From Sarcophilus harrisii (taxonomy: Eukaryota > Chordata > Mammalia > Dasyuromorphia > Dasyuridae): a stretch of 64,000 nucleotides of DNA. The stretch is from the NCBI RefSeq assembly GCF_902635505.1, contig NC_045426.1, forward strand, positions 364,051,138-364,115,137, in the 5' to 3' direction. This document shows, piece by piece, positions 22,807 through 34,064 of this stretch. How positions within the stretch are numbered: position 1 is the first letter of the stretch; every line of letters starts with the position of its first letter. The notes below the pieces were generated by a model. The model saw only the letters and a program-made list of their open reading frames with translations. It had not been told where the DNA came from and searched no databases. The position numbers and the translations under genes were made by a program.

Positions 22807-24960
22807 ATTATACATTTCTTTAATGATGCCATTTACAAATATCTTTTTGTAATTTCTTATTTGTAATGTGTTGTAGCCAACTAACAACTACTATGTCACT
22901 CCATTATTCTTTGGGTGATTCTGAATTTTGATTTAAAAAAAATACTGAAGTATATCCATTGCTGATATACATGGAAGATCATTGGATGATTACTTTTCTT
23001 AGAAAACAGATCCTTACTTCAGGAAGAAGTTTGGATTTATTAGGAGAATTTTTCAATTTTCTAAGAATAATCCATCCATTCTCTTTCTCCTGTTAAGCTC
23101 TAGGCCTATCTAATGGCAGTATCTGTCAAAGACATCAATTGCCTTTCATAGTCTGGAAAGTAGGAATTTATTTATTTTTCTTTTATATTAGTATGTTAGT
23201 ATGTAGTATGTTGGTTAGTTAGGCTATATTTTTTTGAGTGCTTACTGATTTTATTTGTGAATCTCTGCTATGTTACAGGACTTGATGTAATTAGCAGAGA
23301 TAGGAACTCCTCCATGACTTTATGGAATACTTTTGGCAAACATAAATCATCTTGCTTTAAGCCTTGGTTGATATTAGTGGTTAGGGGTCAATTGTTCTCT
23401 ATTACTATATCAAGATTCTTACATTCTTTAATTGGTCATACCACTCTTGCCCTAGTGACTGAATTCCCATAGATCATCATACAAAGTCCATTTAATACCC
23501 TTTATCACTCAATTCCTCATTTCCATCCCTCTCATCCATTTTACCTCAAAGCTTCATTCTAATTTCACCCAGTTCTTCCACTGTACCCTCTGGGACACCT
23601 GTTTCATAGGCAACACACTCTTTTCTTCTTAAATCTATTCCTTTCTCCTTTTATCTACTAGCTCTCATTGAAATCTGATTTTTCCCTGATGACATAGCTC
23701 TACTGGCTACCTTTTCTAATAGTGGCAGTACCTTCCCCCATTTTTCTTGGTCCATTGAAGCATTGCTATTTCAAAGTTCTCTCTCTTCCTCCTTCACCCA
23801 GTAATGTCTTTTCCTCTGAGGTTCCTGATATATGGATCAACAATTCAAAGTCCTGGTAATCACTCCCCTTCCTTTCTCAATAAATGTGATGCTTGACATA
23901 CAGTTTTTCTCTTCTCCTCAACTCCTGTTCTTATATTAGGGGATGTCAACATAGATTTTGATTCTTCTTCAAATACCCTAACAACTTAGTCTCTTAGCTT
24001 ACTCTTCTCCCATGAACTACTTTTCTATGCTATCTTAGCTACTCATAGAGATGGTCATACAGTTTATCTTGCTATCACCCCACAAATGTATCACCTTCAT
24101 GTTAAAGAATTCTAAAATTTCTTCTCCAAACATGTCCTTAGTTACCACATTTTTTTTGTTTAATAAGTAAATCAAATATTTGCTAGCATTGGTGGTTTTT
24201 AAGCTCTTCTGGTATTCTTCAATCTGTACCCCTTAAACTTGTAAATGAAATTTTAATAATTGGTGTCCTTTGTTTTCCTTTGTTTTCACCTTCAGTTGCT
24301 TATTTAAATAGGTCAGTTGAAATTATTTTAATTGAATGCCATATTTTTTATCCTTTTTATTTTTCTTTTGCTTTATATTAATTTTTACTTTTGCTCTAAC
24401 TAGTTGGTGAGCAGTCTGCACTCAGACCTCTGATTCAGGAATGTCTCCCATATCAATAATTAGTAATATAATGAATTTCCTATTTTTTATGATGCTATTT
24501 GGTGCTCACTATATCCAATGCTTTTCAATTCTTTGCTAAAATAAAGTAGTAATTAGTCATGAGGCTCTTGGAGCAATCTACAAATCTTGAGTCTATCATT
24601 CTTTATTTCTAAGTCACATCTAACATTTTTTCCCCGTTCTTTCCCATACTCTTTTTCATTGACATCACCAAGTATCAAAGTATATAGGCTGATTTCATTT
24701 ACAGGGTTTTATCAAGTTCTTTATAGAATTTCTCTCCTTTATCTTTTGCTATTGGATCATAAGCTGCAATTATCGTCCTGAATTTTTTTTACAAACACTT
24801 ATAAATATTGCAAAGTGAGAGAATAAAATGTCCTAGGCAATGATCATTGTTGTTGCCTTTGGAATTCTACACAATAAAAACAATTCTACTCACTACTTTT
24901 TTCAAATCTAAGGAACACTTCTAAAGCCTCCTTCAATTTAATTGTAACTTCTTTCTTTTT
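22807..24960 (-). mobile_element. RTE-type LINE fossil (RT C-terminus and endonuclease pieces)
   Basis: On the minus strand the right part gives an endonuclease: IIAAYDPIAKDKGEKFYKEL, then ILGDVNEKEYGKERGKN (about 24660), then KNDRLKICRLLQ. This is the RTE order (IYAPT..K..FY..L, GDFNAK.G, ER..N.RL). The left part (22820-23480) gives GLKQDDLCLPKVFHKVMEEF, which fits RTE 'GVRQGDPLSPYLF', and ITQRIME followed by EITKRYL, which fits 'VTQRAMER..RNEEIRKRTK'. Many stops: old. An L2-clade fragment lies between the two parts. Confidence 0.6.
23500..24110 (+). mobile_element. L2/CR1-clade LINE endonuclease fragment
   Basis: Plus-strand reading has LGDVNIDFDSSSNTLTT starting at 23936 and then HELLFYAILATHRDGHTVYL, the GDFN...D.SN...ATH..GHTLDLVIT pattern of Jockey-superfamily (L2/CR1) endonucleases. 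The same element family appears at 61430. It sits between two pieces of an RTE LINE of opposite orientation, either as an insertion or through rearrangement. Confidence 0.55.
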
Positions 24961-24964
24961 TTCT

Positions 24965-26390
24965 GGTTTTGTTTATGTTGGGAATGTCAAGGTTGATATG
25001 AATCAGTGTACAATTAGACAAAGATCTTACATTTAAATTAAATTATATTTAAAATTAATATTTATACATGGTCTAAAAGCTGAGTGACTTTTATCACCCT
25101 TGTATTCTGTCCTCTTTCCCCCTCCTTTGTCACTGTCCCTGCAGAAACAGAAATGGTAGGTGCAAGACTAAGGGCCATTTTGTATTTTCCTATTTCATGG
25201 GATGATATAATCAAAGAATTTCTCTCCAAGTGTTCAATTTACTCATTAGCAATGAGCCCTGCCTTCTTTAAGTTCTCAAAAACTTATTCTGGTTTTCAAA
25301 AAGCAGACACAATGTGTTACTGGGACCATACTGGAAACCTATCCAGCATGGTAGAAGCAGACAGAGCTACCACTCCCTTGGCAAAGCCTTTTGAGAACTC
25401 ACGATCTCCTTCATGCCATGATGAGGAATTGGCATAAGACTTTGCATTTCTGTGGAGAGGAAAAGTTCTGAGTTTTTAAATAAAAATATCCATTCCAGCT
25501 CAAAGGATGATAATTCTTGAATTCAATATAAATGGCTAGTGGAAAGAAGATTGGGATATAGATCATCTATAGGGAACTGCCTCCTGAAACAGAGGGCCCT
25601 ATTCCTCTTCTGGGCTCTGGCACCAGCTCACATGATGCTCTTTATAGGAATTTCTTTTCTTATAGACTCTGACAATTGAGGTCTTTGCCTAGAGTTTGTA
25701 AAGGAATCTCATTTTGGGAGAAGGAGTCCCTCTCAGAGGGTACCTCATTGCCTATTTTGGGGTTGGGCCAACATACTGGAGGAAGTCCAGGCAATCTTCC
25801 CAGTCTCTGAGTTTTCTTTGGCAGAAAGAAGGAAGTCCAACCAATTGCCTCAAGTGGCTGGTGCCAAACAAGTGGGCACAGTGAGCTCATCACTCTCCAT
25901 AAGGCCTAGCTGGTAGTACTGGAGATGGAAATGAAGCAAAGCAAAATGCTGGGTGAAACTGTACTTGTGCTAGGTTTTCAGTAGGCTAGGGGCAAGGGGC
26001 CAACAGAATCAGGAAAACTTCTGAGCTTTCAGACATTGTGTCATATGACTGTTTATTTGGGAAGAGAAAACCACCCAAGAAGACTTGGTATCCCTCAGCA
26101 CCTCTCAAGAGAAAGCCAACCTGTTATGGGAGATTCTCATTTACACATGCCCAGTGTAGATGGCTGTCCAACATGTATGAGGTATGACTATTAAGTAATG
26201 ATTCTAAAATTCAAATGTGAAAAACAGTTAAACTGCTTAATTGATACAATTCTTATACTTGTGTATAAACAGGGTTGTGAAAAGAAAAACCTTGATTTTC
26301 CTTCTGAATTTACTATCAGCATTTCAACCTGGAGGAAATCACCTAGCTTCCTTTCTCAAAATCACAATATATCCTTGACTATTTCTTTAA
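24965..26390. other. Unassigned sequence
   Basis: No repeat family or gene recognised. A 117-codon plus-strand frame (25084-25437) and a 77-codon minus-strand frame (25660-25893) are open but show no motif. A MIR-like start may lie near 26280-26395, continued at 26975. Confidence 0.35.
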
Positions 26391-26394
26391 AAAA

Positions 26395-26970
26395 AATTTA
26401 ATAATAGTCTTTTATTTTCAAAATACATGCAAAGATAGTTTTCAACAGTCACCCTTGCAAAATCTTGTGGTCTAAATTTTTCTCCCTCCCTTCACACCTC
26501 CCCCTTCTCCTAGACAGCAAATAATCCACTATAGTTTAAAAGTGCAATTCTTTTAAACATATTCCTACATTTATCATGCTGCACAAGTTAAATCAGATCA
26601 AATAGTAAAAAATGAGAAAGAAAAAAAGCAAGTAAACAACAAAATGGTAGAAAATACCATGTTGTGATCCATATTAAGTACCTATAATCCTCTCTCTGGG
26701 TGTAGATGGCTCTCTCCATCATAAATCTATTGGAACTGGTTTGAATCATCTCACTGTTGAAGACAGCTACATGCATCAGAATTGATCATAGGATAATCTT
26801 CTTGTTGCCGTGTACAGTGATGTTCTGGTTCTGCTCATTTCACTCAGCATCAGTTTATGTAAGTCTCTCTGGGTCTTTCTGAAATCATCCTGCTGATTAT
26901 TTCTTATAGAACAATTATATTCCATAAAATTCATATACTGTAACTTATTCAACCATTCTCTAACTGATGT
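26395..26970 (-). mobile_element. L1 3' end, 5'-truncated, older
   Basis: 3'UTR with the A-rich block (26600-26650 in complement), then the ORF2 C-terminal region ending near 'ccattctctaactgatg'. It appears to split a MIR, whose 3' tail resumes at about 26975 ('acctacttcacaagattgct', 'gatcagatgagaaaataaat'). More diverged than the 13.9- and 20.1-kb copies. Confidence 0.8.
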
Positions 26971-27039
26971 GCCCCTACCTACTTCACAAGATTGCTGTGA
27001 GGATCAGATGAGAAAATAAATTTCAAAGTACAACCTCTG

Positions 27040-27960
27040 TATTCTGGAATTGAGCAAACAAAGTGACCGAAAGACCACCTTTTCAGTCAGACATTACATT
27101 GCTAGGCATATACTCCAAGAAGGACAACAATAAAGTTTCAACATATGCTAATATTGATGGCATCTGTCTATCTCTCTCTCAATATTTCATTGTTTCTTTA
27201 TATGTGGCTGCAATGAACTGGAAACAAAGCAGATATTATGTTCAGTCATGTCTGATTCTTTATAGCCTCATTTGGGTTTTCTTGGCAAAGATACTGCAAT
27301 GAGTTGCCATTTCCTTCTTCAGCTCATTTTATAGATGAGAAAACTGAGGCAAGCAGGGTTAAATGACTTGCGCAGGATCATACAGCTAGTAAGTGTCTGA
27401 GGGTAGATTTGAACAAAAGTCTTCCTGACCCCAGACTGGGTACTCTCTTTACTGCACCACACAATTGCCTTTATTCTGCTATAAGAAATGATGAATATGA
27501 CTACAGAGAGGTAGGGAAGAAGAGGGGAGTATATGAATTATTATCTGCAGTCAGAAGAACCAGGAAAACAATGTATGCAATGTTTATGCTAAGGTAAGTG
27601 AAAACAATAATAACAAAAACTAAAACAATGTTGCAAAATGACAGAACAAATTTGGCTCCAAAGAAGAGAAATAAGAAAGTCTCCTACCTATCCTACTTGC
27701 TTCTTTGGTGGGGTCTATAGGTTACTGCACTGAATGTCAGACTTTTAAAAAATGTTGGTTAGTTTTGTTGAACTTGTATTTTTCATCTTTATTTTTTTTA
27801 TTCTTTTCCCATTTTTGCTTGTTTTTGATCTTTGTTTTTATTTTTATTTTTTATTCTTCTGGAAAGAATAGCTCTCTGGAATTGGGAGGGAGGAAGGCTA
27901 TATTAAGAAATGTAGGTGAGATAAAAATAATATAGTTCAAGAAATATTTTTTGAAAGGGA
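27040..27960 (+). mobile_element. LINE C-terminus and 3'UTR in plus orientation, split by a SINE
   Basis: The plus-strand frame reads ITLLGIYSKKDNNKVSTYAN and YVAAMNWKQSR up to the SINE at 27237. After it come AIRNDEYDYREVGKK and TRKTMYAMFMLR, then a 3'UTR-like tail. These match the general layout of an L1-type ORF2 C-terminus (LLGIYPK..., AALF..A..W, IKNDE) but in a lineage different from the minus-strand L1s. Family uncertain. Confidence 0.6.
27237..27470 (-). repeat. tRNA-head/CORE/RTE-tail SINE
   Basis: It lies inside the plus-strand LINE C-terminus and splits its frame. RTE-type tail at the left ('gttcagtcatgtctgattct'), CORE in the middle ('gatgagaaaactgaggcaag'), head at the right ('tactgcaccacacaattgcc'). 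Confidence 0.85.
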
Positions 27961-28200
27961 AATGGTGGCTTTGTGGATAGAGTGCTGGGTCTGGAGTCAG
28001 GAAGACTCAAATTCAAATGTAGCCTCATATATTTACTAACTGTATGACTCAGGACAGGCCCCTTCCACTTCATTTGCCTCATTTTCCTCAAGTATAAAAT
28101 GGGGATAATAATAGTACCCACCTGGAAGAGTCATCATGAGGTAAAAAATACTTAGCATAATCCCTGCCACACAGTGACTATAGGAATGCTTAATTCCCCC
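27952..28200 (+). repeat. tRNA-headed CORE-SINE with MIR-type tail
   Basis: Head 'aaatggtggctttgtggata' and 'gggtctggagtcaggaagac', then 'ttgcctcattttcctcaagt', 'ataaaatggggataataata' and a tail close to MIR/L2-tailed SINEs. This is a third tail class beside the short-tail and RTE-tail SINEs. Confidence 0.7.
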
Positions 28201-28329
28201 TTTTAAAATTGCATCCTTAGCAAAGCAAAAATCATACCACCACAAAGACATTTTTAAAGCTCTCCCACCTTGCTCCCTCCATTTAATTAGTTGCTACTTT
28301 TTGTGACTTCCTTTTTTACAATGTCTCTT

Positions 28330-28800
28330 GCATTCATCCCTTCCTTTCTACTCCCACTGCTACTATGGCAGTTAAAGTCCTTATCACTTGTCTGGATTAT
28401 TACAAAGTCTTTTACCTCTTTTCTTTGCCTTCAGTTTCTCCCCCCTTCAATCTATCCTGCATATGATTGTCAGGTTAATTATATTATTTCCCTGCTCAAA
28501 ATTATTCAATGGCTTTCTAATATCCAAAGAATAATGAAAGTTCAATGGGTTCACTAGCCTAGTAATCAAGATCCTTCATCACTTCTCCCAATCTAACCTA
28601 TATTCATATGTGCATAGTGGCTGATTATTAAGTTAGTTAAACACGCCTTAGAGTTTCCCATCTCCATGACTGTGCTCTCTTGGATCCCTTTGACTTAGTT
28701 TCTCCTTTGTCAACTGCAGCTGTAAAAATCTGAAGTATTCAAATGCTACTTATTCTAGGAAGTCTTCTCTACCATCCTTAGAAAGAAATGAGATCCTTCT
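28330..28800 (+). mobile_element. L2 LINE 3' region
   Basis: It follows the L2 order: 'cttgtctggattattacaaa', 'tttccctgctcaaaattatt' with 'caatggctttctaatatcca', 'atcaagatccttcatcactt', 'gactgtgctctcttggatcc' and 'ggaagtcttctctaccatcc'. Old and diverged but long enough to be convincing. Confidence 0.75.
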
Positions 28801-28819
28801 TTTTTAAATCCCTGATGAA

Positions 28820-29015
28820 GCTGTGATGTATTCAGAAGATCGGGTTCTAATAGTTACTCAGGGAAATTGCTTAACTTTTCTGAGCCTCAGTTTCCTCCTC
28901 TGAAAAGTGGGGATAATACTTACATTATCTGCCTCATAGGACAGTGGTGAATAAAATGCTTTGCATATTTTCAAGTGGTATGGAAATATGAAGTAGTATT
29001 ATGTAGTATATCTGT
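28820..29015 (+). repeat. MIR
   Basis: 'gaaattgcttaacttttctg', 'agcctcagtttcctcctctg' and 'aaaagtggggataatactta' in MIR order. Plus orientation. Confidence 0.75.
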
Positions 29016-29159
29016 GAATTTTACAACATAGAGTATTTTGCATTACAATTAATTGTATATGTCTACTCCATTAGGCTGTAAAAGTTCCTGGGAATAGTGA
29101 CTGTTTTATTCCTATCCAATAAACATTTATTAAGCATCCATTATGTGACAGGCTTTGTT

Positions 29160-29490
29160 AAAACGTAGGGTTTTTCCAGTAACAATGTACAACTGTGAGA
29201 GCTAGATTATAAGGAAAACTTATATTTTTGAATTGTGGTGCTGGAGAAGACTTTTGAGAGGTTCTTGGAGAATAAGGAGATCAAATCAGTCAATATTTAA
29301 ATTAATTCAGACTATTTACTGGAAGGTCAAAAACTGAAGCTGAAGCTTAAATACTTTGGCCACATAATGAGAAGACAGGACTCATTAGAAAAAACCCTAA
29401 TGTTGGAAAAGATTGAAACCAAAGGTGAAAAGGAGTAGCAGAAAATGAAATGGATAGTGTCATGCAAACAATTAATATGAACTTAGACAG
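29160..29490 (+). mobile_element. BovB-type RTE LINE, C-terminal fragment
   Basis: Plus-strand reading gives VFPVTMYNCES (about 29170), FELWCWRRLLR, RRSNQSI, and in a shifted frame YFGHIMRRQDSLEKTLML (about 29355-29410). These are the diagnostic C-terminal landmarks of BovB reverse transcriptase (VFPVVMYGCESWT, FELWCWRRLLRVPW, YFGHLMRR.DSLEKTLMLG). Only about 110 codons remain, with at least one frame change and stops after LEKIET. Next to it, in the other orientation, is a different LINE. Confidence 0.8.
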
Positions 29491-29504
29491 TCTTCCATAT
29501 ATTG

Positions 29505-32500
29505 CTATTATCCTTCATTTCTGAAGATTATCAAAATGACATCACTATGTTAGAATCAAGTCAATATAACTGATTATGGCTGATCAGACCAATATGAGCT
29601 CAGAATACTCTGCTACAGGTTGGACACAAATAGTCCCTATGAACATTTGGGGTGGCTTCTTTAACTTTGCGCATCTCACATCTCTTCTAAACTATTTCAA
29701 TTCTAATTTAATCATAGAATACAGCACTTTTTCGATGAGGGCTTACCATATGGGGCAGTCCTGTGCTAGTATCTCCTATGTCATACACTCAATTCTAAAG
29801 TTCTTAAGAGAGACTTTGAGAGTATCTTTGTGTCACTTTTTCTTACACCATGTGAGCACTTGCTCTGTGTGAGTTCTCCATGAAATAATCTTTTTGGCAA
29901 GCATATATTTGGCATTCAAAAATATAGACAGCTCAACAGAGTTGTGTTCTCTGCAGTAGAGTTTTAATTCTTGGCAGTTTAGCTCAAGAAAGGACCTTGG
30001 TGTCTGGTATCTTACTCTGCCAGGTGATTGTCAGAGTCTTCCTAAGACAATTCAAATGGAAGTGATTCAGTTTCCTGGCATGGTGCTGGTGTACTGTCCA
30101 GGTTTTGTAGGCATACAACAATGAAGTCAGAACAATGGTTCTGTAGATCTTTAATTTGGTATGCAGTTTAATACTTTTTCTCTGGAGCTTTTCTTTGGAG
30201 CCTCCCAAATATTAAGCTAGCTCTGGCATTAGTCATATGTATCAACCTTATTATCAACTGCAATCCACATCTGGAAAGTATATTGCTAAAGTAAGTGAAC
30301 TTATCCACAGTATTCAAAACTCAGTTTGCTATAACTGATGGTTCCCCATTTGGATAGTGTAGTACTGACTGATGGAGTATCTGTGTTTTCTTGCTGTTAA
30401 TTGTTAGGCCAAAAGTAGCACAAGCATCAGAGAATTGATCCACCACACGTCAGCTTCAGAGGCTGCATTGAGGGCACAATTATCTGCAAAATCATATGTC
30501 AACCCTCCTTCCACTTTAGTTTTTGGCTTGTAACCTTTTCACGTTGAATTTAGCATCAGAGTGGTAGTTGACTTTAATTTCACATTTGTCCTCATTGAAG
30601 GCATTTGACAACATGGCTGAAAACATCATGTTAAATAGCATGGGAGTGAGCACACAGCCTTGCTTCACTCCATTGGTGACTGGAAAAGCTCAAGAGCATT
30701 GTCCATTGTCCAGAATCTGGGCAAGTGTGTGCCATCATGAAAATGACATGCAATACACTGATGAACTTCTTTAGGTAATCAAATGTTGACATAATTTCCC
30801 ATAAACCCTCATGACTGACAGTGTCAAAGGCTATGGTCAGATTTACCAATGTTGTATATAGACCTCTGTTCTCCTCCTAGCATTTCTCTTGGAGGCTGGG
30901 CAGCAAACCTGTATTGACTGTTCCTCAGCCCCTTCTGAAGTCACACTGGCTCTCAGATATATAACTTTCTTCAGGTGTAGGATCAGCTTATTAAGGAAGA
31001 CTCTGGCAAAAAATTTTTCCAGCAATGACTAAGAAAAAAGACTCCCCCCATCCTCCCTAGTGATTATCACAGGATAATCTATTCCCTTTACTTTTATAGA
31101 GCTGGACAATGGAGGCATCCTTGAACTCTTGGGGCATAATCTCCTCTTGCTATATAGTCTGGAAATTTCAGTCAATTTTTCTATGTGCAATGGACCCCCA
31201 CAACTTGTAAATATCAGCTGGAATAGAATCAGCACCAGGTGATTTGCCACACAAAAGTGGTCTGATAGCGTGATAGCTCTTCTTCCATTGGAACTTCAGC
31301 TAGGGAGTGATTGATTTCAGTCTGAGATAAAGTCAGTGGCTTCAGCATTGATTGATAATGGTCTGTTAAGAACACTGTGGAAGTGTTCAACCCATTTCTG
31401 TAGGATCATGTCCTTATCACTAATCAATGTGGTTCCATTGGCACTGAGTAGTTGAGATGCACCATAGGTCTTTCACTCATAAATAGCCTTCAGTGTATCA
31501 TAAAAGTGCTTTAGATTTTTACTAACAACATAAAACTGAATGTCATCTATCTTATTACTGAGCCAAGAATCTACCATCTCTCTAAGTTTTGATTGTACTT
31601 TACTTTTGATGGAATTGAATGCTACCTTCTTAGAGATGAATGAACTATCCTGCTGTTATACCCTGTGGACTTCTCATTTTTCATTTAGCAGCTTCTGAAT
31701 TTCCCCATCATTTTCACCATTATGTATGTGTGTGTTTTGACCCAGAGGAGCAAATTCAGTGCTGTACACAAAATCTCTGAAAGCTTTCCATTCCTTTTCT
31801 GCTCTACTGTTGGCAACTATGCATTGGCTCTACTTACCTTCCAAGTTAGCCAAAAACTGTTCCCTCTCAGAAAAGTGTTCTAATCTGTTGACATTAATTC
31901 TTTGAGTAATCTTTTTTGCCTTGAGGGCACTGTTTTTGTTGAATGTGAATATTTAGCTTGGATAGGATAAATCTATCATCAATCCAGAGCTCTGTACCAT
32001 ATATTGCCTTTGTCACTCTCACGTCCTGTCTGTTTCTTCTCCTTATAATCACACAGTCTATTAAATGCCAATGTTTGCTATAAGAGTACATCCATGAAAT
32101 TTTATTGTATTTAGGTAAATGGATGACAGTGTTGGTCATGAGATTATTACAAGATACACAAGGATTTGGTAGTAAGTGACCATTGCTATTGTTTTTTTTT
32201 TTTTTTTTTTCTAAACTCTATTTCTCCCAAGGACTCCTTACCATTTCTGGTAGCCCGAGTCTATGTTAGCATTAAAGTCACCCAGAATTATAAGCTTGTC
32301 TTTTTTTGGAACATTAATGATAAGGGTCTTTGGGTCTTTGTGAATATTTTTTCTTTGACCTCATCATGGTGGGAGCATAGGCACTGATGGGAGAGGCAAC
32401 GTGTTTTCCTGCAAGTGGCAATTTTATTGTCATGAGCCTCTCATACATTCCTTTTGTTTGGGGCCAGAGCAGATTTTGTTTGAGGCACCAAATATTATAT

Positions 32501-33130
32501 AATATGGCTTCTAAGAGATGATAATTGAAGAAGAAAAATTGAAGAAGAAAAAAATAATCATACCAATATTCAGACTCAACATGTGGTATAGGCATGTGAG
32601 CTTGTTGACTAGATTAGTTTTGATTGTAAAACCTACAGCAACTTCATGTCTCCCTTTATTGTGGGAGAAAAATGTGTATCCAACTCTGATTTCAGTAAGG
32701 TAGCCTTTATTTGCCAACCTTGTTTCACTTAGGGATGCTATTTGGATGCAATACTTGTTGAGTTCTCTTGCAACAAGAGCTGTTAGTCTTTCAGGTCTAC
32801 TAGATTTTGTGTTGTCTATAAGTGTGCACATATTCCATGTACTGATGGTGAGTGGAATTAGCTTTGCTGAAGTTTTTAGTATTTTTTTTTTTTAGTATTT
32901 TGGCCACAGGACAGGATTCTTTCCTGCCTTAGTAATCAAGCCAGGGTTGGGTAAGTAGACAATTTTTAGGGGACCTTTTCTAGCCCCTTCCTTACACCTG
33001 AAGGTGAGCAATGTGAGCAATGTGATCCTTAAAAGGCTAAGAGGTTGCCAAATCCCACTGCTGGGCCACCTGTGTATAGAGTTGTGACTACAGCTCTCAG
33101 TATGTCTGCACCTGCTGCTTTTATGGCAAG
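29505..33130 (-). mobile_element. Long EN-RT LINE fossil (non-L1)
   Basis: The order on the minus strand is: endonuclease start with RPERLTALVARELNKY and ASLSETRLANKGYLTE (32595-32831); GMYERLMTIKLPLAGK (about 32440); KLIILGDFNANIDSGYQKW (about 32290-32240); HWHLIDCVIIRRRNRQDVRV and AIYGTELWIDDRFILSKLN (about 32085-31955); RT pieces VNLTIAFDTVSHEGLWEIM (30849-30790); a C-terminus with LLYAYKTWTVHQHHARKLNH and LRKTLTITWQSKIPDTKVL (30130-29984); then a 3'UTR to about 29505. Many frame breaks. The apurinic-type endonuclease and GDFNAN motif exclude a plain L1. Clade within RTE/CR1-like LINEs not settled. Confidence 0.75.
32192..32210. repeat. Poly(T), 19 bases
   Basis: Pure T run within the LINE fossil, just after the GDFNAN block. 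No second element is visible at either side. Confidence 0.9.
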
Positions 33131-33385
33131 TGCCCATCACAACAGGGCTTTAAAGGTAAAAATGATAAAATGATATAGTTATATATTTTGATTTGTACAT
33201 AAATTAGATTTAAGTAAAGCAGAGTTGCATGAAATTGTCAGCCTCATTCTCTTTTCCAGAACCACCACTGTCCAATGGCAGGACAGAGTCAATATGACTG
33301 GTGATGACTTAAAATGCCATGGCTGACCTTGGTCTCTTTGATATCTAGCCAAGCACTAAGTGCTTGACAGCACCTGCTTCACTCA

Positions 33386-33568
33386 CCCTTTTTAGATGCT
33401 AAGCCCTTTGAAGGCAAGAAATTGTCTATTCACTATATCCCTAGCACTTAGCACAGACCTGACACATTCATTGCTGTCCAGTTGGGTCTGACTCTTCATG
33501 ATACTATTGACTATAGTATGCCAGGTCCTTTATCCTCTATCTCTGGAAATGGGTAGTAGTACCTCTGA
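33386..33568 (+). repeat. Inverted duplication, left arm
   Basis: It is 183 bp and pairs with 33835-34017 read in reverse complement, with about 10 mismatches by hand alignment (about 94-95% identity). It contains an L2/MIR-tail-like piece ('tccctagcacttagcacaga') joined to RTE-tail-like sequence ('gtctgactcttcatgatac'). Confidence 0.9.
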
Positions 33569-33834
33569 GGGACTAGTGAGGTTCACTCATCTTCATAGCT
33601 CTTGAATAAATTGTTCTTCTCTGCCCATTCCATCAAGGGATGTCCTCTAAATCACCCATAGGGTTTGGGATTCCTTGGTTACCTTCAACCTGGTTTAGCC
33701 CATCTTCCAAAATGGTTTACAGGGGTGTGGCTGCTATGCCTGATGGCACAGCTTTTTGGAGGCACAGATGAGAATTAGGTAGATCAAATGGACACTAAAG
33801 GTAGAAAGCAGTCCTATAAAGGGCACAGCAACCA

Positions 33835-34017
33835 TCAGAGGTACTAGTACCCATTTCCAGAGATAGAGGATAAAGGACCTAGCATATTATAGTCAATAGT
33901 ATCATGAAGAGTCAGACCCAATTGGACAGCAACAAATGTGTCAGGTCTGTGCTAAGTGCAAGGGATATAGTGAATAGACAATTTCTTGTCCTCAAAGAGC
34001 TTAGCATCTAAAAAGGG
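33835..34017 (-). repeat. Inverted duplication, right arm
   Basis: Reverse-complement partner of 33386-33568, separated by a 266-bp spacer. The same composite junction is present in both arms. No matching direct repeat flanks the pair, so it does not look like a simple transposon with terminal inverted repeats. Confidence 0.9.
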
Positions 34018-34064
34018 AGACAACACACATAAGGATTCAGGATAGGTGTATTGGGGGTTGTTCA

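Noticed and set aside
33386-34017. Foldback DNA transposon with 183-bp terminal inverted repeats
   Set aside because: The bases outside the arms (CACTCA and AGACAA) do not form a target-site duplication, and the arms are composites of other repeats.
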